DNA of 64,000 nucleotides, from assembly GCF_003020115.1 (NCBI RefSeq), contig NZ_PYFX01000022.1, forward strand, positions 1 to 64,000. Direction: 5' to 3'. The stretch's first letter is position 1. The number at the start of each line of letters is the position of its first letter. Made by a program: the position numbers and the translations under genes. The notes under the pieces are model-generated. The model did not search any database and had not been told where the DNA came from. It saw nothing but the letters and a program-made list of their open reading frames with translations. Of the stretch, positions 61,212-64,000 are shown piece after piece. The DNA is from Bradyrhizobium sp. MOS002 (GTDB lineage Bacteria; Pseudomonadota; Alphaproteobacteria; Rhizobiales; Xanthobacteraceae).

Positions 61212-61769
61212 ATGAGGCGGCACCTTGCCGTTGCGATGGTCGCCGCCGCGCTGGTGGCGCCGGTCGTTGCGCAGCAGCAGGAGCCGTTCGAGCCCGAGGG
61301 TTATCGCACCGACAATTACCGCGCGCCTGTGCCGGCGACGCTCGGCGGCGCGCGCGTGCTGTCGACGTCAGAAGCCGAGGCGATCTGGCACGCGAAGAGC
61401 GGCGCCTTCATCGACGTGCTGCCGCGCGCGCCGAAGCCGAAGAACCTTCCCGCGGGTACCGTCTGGCGCGAGGCGCCGCGCAAAAATATTCCGGGCAGCA
61501 TCTGGCTGCCGGATACCGGCTACGGCACGCTGCCGCCCGCCATGGACGACTATTTCCAGCGCGGACTCGCACGTGCATCTCATGGCGACAAGGCCGCGCT
61601 GCTGGTGATCTATTGCCTGGCCGATTGCTGGATGTCCTGGAACGCCGCCAAGCGCGCGCTCGCGTATGGCTACTCCAGCGTCACCTGGTATCCCGCTGGC
61701 ACCGACGGCTGGGAGCGTGCAAAGCTTCCCACAGAGGAGGCGCAGCCCGAGCCGCGGCCGGAGCATTAG
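61212..61769 (+). CDS. PQQ-dependent catabolism-associated CXXCW-family protein (rhodanese-like)
   Basis: A 185-residue exported protein. A signal peptide (MRRHLAVAMVAAALVAPVVA) precedes a rhodanese-like domain with the motif C135-LAD-C139-W140 followed by MSWNAAKRAL. The spacing here is C-x3-C-W although the family is usually named CXXCW. The first cysteine occupies the rhodanese active-site position. It forms a pair with the XoxJ-like gene. A role in sulfur or disulfide handling for periplasmic quinoproteins, possibly with the SoxYZ-like carrier, is inference. Confidence 0.88.
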   Translation: MRRHLAVAMVAAALVAPVVAQQQEPFEPEGYRTDNYRAPVPATLGGARVLSTSEAEAIWHAKSGAFIDVLPRAPKPKNLPAGTVWREAPRKNIPGSIWLPDTGYGTLPPAMDDYFQRGLARASHGDKAALLVIYCLADCWMSWNAAKRALAYGYSSVTWYPAGTDGWERAKLPTEEAQPEPRPEH

Positions 61770-61778
61770 GCAAAAGAT

Positions 61779-61865
61779 CGTCATGCTCGGGCTTGTCCCG
61801 GGCATCCACGTTCTTGGTGCCGCGTGGCTATTGCGTGGATGGCCGGGACAAGCCCGGCCAAGACG
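61779..61865. repeat. Palindromic intergenic repeat (CGTCATGCTCGGGCTTGTCCCGG type)
   Basis: The left arm CGTCATGCTCGGGCTTGTCC followed by CGGGCATCCACG and the right arm CGTGGATGGCCGGGACAAGC followed by CCGGCCAAGACG are near-perfect inverted copies. The element is a common Bradyrhizobium repeat and lies between two convergent genes. Confidence 0.85.
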
Positions 61866-61897
61866 CTGTGTCGCACGTGGGAAGAGCGAGGAAAAGC

Positions 61898-62197
61898 CTA
61901 CTGCTTCTGCAACTTCGTCAGCGTGCCCGTGCCGTTATTGTCGGTCGCCGAGTAGCTCACTTTGTCGCCGGCGTGGACGGCATCGAGCATCGCGGCATCC
62001 TTGGTCTTGTACTCCTGGAGCGCGCCGGCGCCGCCCGCGCTGCCGCCGACTGTGCCCTTCTGCGTCTGCTGGATCGAAATCGTGCTGTTGAGCCGATCTA
62101 TCCGGGTGACCATTCCGGTCAAGTCGTCAGCGAATGCGCTGCTTGCGAGCATGCTGATGGCCGCAGCGCCTGCGAGGATGAATTTCGTGGTTCCCAT
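61898..62197 (-). CDS. Small exported DUF1344/CusF-like protein
   Basis: A 99-residue protein. ATG 62197 follows GGGAGGCC, and the signal peptide ends ASSAFA-DD. The mature start LTGMVTRIDRLNSTISIQ and the pattern of short strands match the small beta-barrel DUF1344/CusF-like type. The usual CusF metal ligands are not evident. Function unknown. It is not obviously part of the adjacent ABC operon, being 136 bp further downstream. Confidence 0.65.
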   Translation of the reverse strand: MGTTKFILAGAAAISMLASSAFADDLTGMVTRIDRLNSTISIQQTQKGTVGGSAGGAGALQEYKTKDAAMLDAVHAGDKVSYSATDNNGTGTLTKLQKQ

Positions 62198-62333
62198 CGA
62201 GGCCTCCCGATGCCTTGGATTACCTATCGACAAGACATCCTAACCCGGTTTGGTTCCGCCATATAGCGCGGCGACAGTTAATGATGGCAATGGAGGCGCG
62301 GGAACCTGCCGCAAGCGGTCAATGAGGCTGACG

Positions 62334-62948
62334 CTATTCCATTTCCTGCTGGATCACGCGTCCGAGCGCGAACAGGCGCTGGTCGATCATGGTGGGAACC
62401 TCGCAAACGAACCGCACCACCTTGTAGCGGTCCTCGAAAATGCGGGTCTTCCAGATCAGCTCGTTGCTGAGCGCCTCGACCTTGGCCTCGTCGCGCGGCG
62501 TGGCGCCCTGGAGCGCCTGGAGCTGGACACTCTCCTCGCGAATCTTGTCGGCGGCTTCGCGCTGCTTGCGGCTGACGCGTTCCAGCCCGCCCATGACCTG
62601 CGAGCGCTGAGCGTTGAGCGTGTCGAACAGGCCTGCGAACAGCAGTTTCGCATGCGCGGTCTTGTCGGCCGCGGAGCCCGCCAGAAACTCCTTCACCAGC
62701 TTCTCCGCCTCGTCCAGCGGCGTCTTGCGCGCCGACAGTTTGGCGACCAGCGCGCTGACTTTGGCGTCGTCCTTCCATTTGTTCTGCACGTCCTCGAGTG
62801 AAGGACCAGCCCATACGGCGGCGAGCGAAATTTCCGGCACTTTTGCCTGCGTGCAGGGCCAATCCGGATAGCGCGGATCGGCCGCGTGTGCCGCCGTGCT
62901 CGCGGCTGCAAGCATCAGGGCGGACATGGCCAGAATCCGAACCGTCAT
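62334..62948 (-). CDS. Exported protein of the PQQ alcohol dehydrogenase-type ABC operon
   Basis: A 204-residue protein with a signal peptide (MTVRILAMSALMLAAASTAAHA-AD). The mature part starts PRYPDWPCTQAKVPEISLAAVWAGPSLE and is then largely alpha-helical with probable coiled-coil stretches (residues about 95-190). Two cysteines (WPCTQ, RFVCEV) may pair. The start overlaps the permease stop by 4 bp. It occupies the place of the exported partner encoded after the ABC-2 permease in lut/quinoprotein clusters (LutG-like position), but I cannot prove orthology. Confidence 0.75.
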   Translation of the reverse strand: MTVRILAMSALMLAAASTAAHAADPRYPDWPCTQAKVPEISLAAVWAGPSLEDVQNKWKDDAKVSALVAKLSARKTPLDEAEKLVKEFLAGSAADKTAHAKLLFAGLFDTLNAQRSQVMGGLERVSRKQREAADKIREESVQLQALQGATPRDEAKVEALSNELIWKTRIFEDRYKVVRFVCEVPTMIDQRLFALGRVIQQEME

Positions 62949-63793
62949 CCTTCGCCTCCCGCAGGGCCCCGTCGCGCCAGCCCGCGCGAGGGATCATAGG
63001 CATAGATCGCGCCGATCATGAAGACGATTGTGCAGGTCGCGACCACCGCCAGCGAGATCCAGTTGATTTGCCCGTAGAATGCAAAGCGTATCAGCTCGAC
63101 CGCATGGGTGAACGGATTGGCCTCGCAGAGATAATAGAGATAGGGGCTGCCCTCCTGCACCCGCCAGAGCGGGTAGAGCGCCGATGAAGCGAAGAACATC
63201 GGGAAAATGACAAAATTCATCACGCCGGCAAAGTTCTCCAGCTGCTTGATGCCGGAGGAGATCAGCATGCCGAGCGAGCCCAGCATCAGTCCGGACAGGA
63301 TCAGTGCCGGCAGCACGGTGAGATAGCCGATCGGAGGAGGCGTGATGTCCCAGAACCAGGCGATCAGCAGGAACGCGTAGACCTGGAGCAGCGACACCGC
63401 GGTGCCCGCGAGCAGCTTGCTGAACAGCAGGTAGCCGCGCGGCAGTGGGCTTACCAGCAGCGTGCGCATGTTGCCCATCTCGCGGTCATAGACCATCGAG
63501 AGCGAGGACTGCATGCCGTTGAAGAGCTGGATCATCGCCATCAGCCCGGGCGCGATGAAGACCTCGTAGAGGATGTAGGTCTCGTAGGGCGGGATGATGG
63601 AGATGCCGAGCACCTGGCGGAAGCCGGCGGCGAAGATGAACAGCCACACCAGCGGCCGCACCAGCGCCGAGACGAAACGCTCGCGTTGGTGCAGGAAGCG
63701 CAGTCCCTCTCGCCAGACGATGCCCGTGAGGCAGGTCATGTATTCGGCGGCCGAGAAGCCGCGCGGCGCCTCGCGCGTGGTGATGCTGCTCAT
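62945..63793 (-). CDS. ABC-2 type transporter permease, PQQ-dependent alcohol dehydrogenase system
   Basis: A 282-residue inner-membrane protein with about six hydrophobic segments and the ABC-2 phrase MVYDREMGNMRTLLVSPLPRGYLLFSKLLAGT. It matches the permease regularly encoded beside PQQ alcohol dehydrogenase systems, and the LutF position of the Methylorubrum lanthanide cluster. Its start overlaps the ATPase stop by 4 bp. Unlike the NitT/TauT permeases in this window it is of exporter type, so it may secrete or flip a factor, not import a ligand. Confidence 0.85.
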   Translation of the reverse strand: MSSITTREAPRGFSAAEYMTCLTGIVWREGLRFLHQRERFVSALVRPLVWLFIFAAGFRQVLGISIIPPYETYILYEVFIAPGLMAMIQLFNGMQSSLSMVYDREMGNMRTLLVSPLPRGYLLFSKLLAGTAVSLLQVYAFLLIAWFWDITPPPIGYLTVLPALILSGLMLGSLGMLISSGIKQLENFAGVMNFVIFPMFFASSALYPLWRVQEGSPYLYYLCEANPFTHAVELIRFAFYGQINWISLAVVATCTIVFMIGAIYAYDPSRGLARRGPAGGEG

Positions 63794-64000
63794 GCGCCGC
63801 CACCCGGCAGGGTCTGCGCGCCGGTCAGGCGCATGAAGGCAGTGTTGACGTCCTGCGCGCCGGCTTCCGCGACGACGCGGCTCATCGGCCCCTGCGCCAG
63901 CACCTTGCCCTGGTGCAGCACCACGAGATCGTCACCGGCCACGATCTCGTCGAACAGATGCGTGGCCCAGAGCACGCCGATACCTTGCTCGCTCACGAGC
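63790..64000 (-). CDS. ABC transporter ATP-binding protein, C-terminal part (cut by window edge)
   Basis: About 70 C-terminal residues are visible. GIGVLWATHLFDEI contains the H-loop histidine, and DDLVVLHQGKVLAQGP is the usual strand after it. The start lies beyond the right edge; the GTG inside at 63996 is not the real start, because the frame stays open to the edge. It is the ATPase of the ABC-2 transporter encoded next and would correspond to the LutE position. Confidence 0.85.
   Translation of the reverse strand, partial: LVSEQGIGVLWATHLFDEIVAGDDLVVLHQGKVLAQGPMSRVVAEAGAQDVNTAFMRLTGAQTLPGGGA

Overview
The window is high-GC alphaproteobacterial DNA, most likely a chromosomal segment of a Bradyrhizobium species. 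Three things support this. The gene at 22364-23248 is a near match to the subclass B3 metallo-beta-lactamase BJP-1 known from Bradyrhizobium. The intergenic spaces carry palindromic repeats of the kind scattered through Bradyrhizobium and Rhodopseudomonas genomes. The gene set (xoxF with GSH-linked formaldehyde oxidation, hut, liv and molybdenum hydroxylases) fits a soil or plant-associated methylovore-heterotroph. No tRNA, rRNA, insertion sequence, integrase or CRISPR array was seen.

Layout. (1) 245-10787: histidine utilisation locus. hutF-hutC, an NitT/TauT-type ABC importer and an M20 amidohydrolase run leftward; hutI-hutH-hutU run rightward. A perfect 20-bp palindrome, probably the HutC operator, lies between them. 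hutG is not present. (2) 10794-20032: a TetR regulator divergent from a seven-gene operon encoding a three-subunit molybdenum hydroxylase of unknown substrate plus a complete Liv-type importer, with two matching operator-like palindromes in the divergent spacer. (3) 20035-34438: mixed genes. These are a membrane GGDEF-EAL protein, the BJP-1-like beta-lactamase, an esterase beside a TonB-receptor remnant, small exported proteins, tungstate-type tupA and tupB in convergent array without tupC, an orphan pstS, an extra hisC, a D-2-hydroxyacid dehydrogenase, a 3-hydroxyacyl-CoA dehydrogenase and a group III truncated haemoglobin.

(4) 34699-64000: a large rare-earth-linked alcohol oxidation island. 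It has three PQQ alcohol dehydrogenases, all with the D-x-D lanthanide signature: one next to a Rieske protein, xoxF in an operon xoxF-xoxG-flhA-gfa, and one in an operon with cytochrome c and a XoxJ-like protein. Divergent from the last is a four-EF-hand protein that matches lanmodulin in architecture. Around these lie an AraC regulator, an Ior-type molybdenum dehydrogenase, two outer-membrane barrel proteins, an NitT/TauT ABC importer, the 'quinoprotein relay' set (SoxYZ-like carrier, zinc metallohydrolase, XoxJ-like binding protein, C-x3-CW rhodanese-like protein) and, at the right edge, an ABC-2 transporter with an exported partner typical of PQQ alcohol dehydrogenase systems.

How it fits together (inference). 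Periplasmic lanthanide-loaded quinoproteins oxidise methanol and other alcohols and pass electrons to dedicated cytochromes c. Formaldehyde enters the cytoplasm and is trapped by Gfa/glutathione and oxidised by FlhA. LanM buffers or delivers the metal, and several of the exported, barrel and ABC proteins are candidates for metal uptake or quinoprotein maturation. S-formylglutathione hydrolase, formate dehydrogenase and PQQ synthesis are not in the window.
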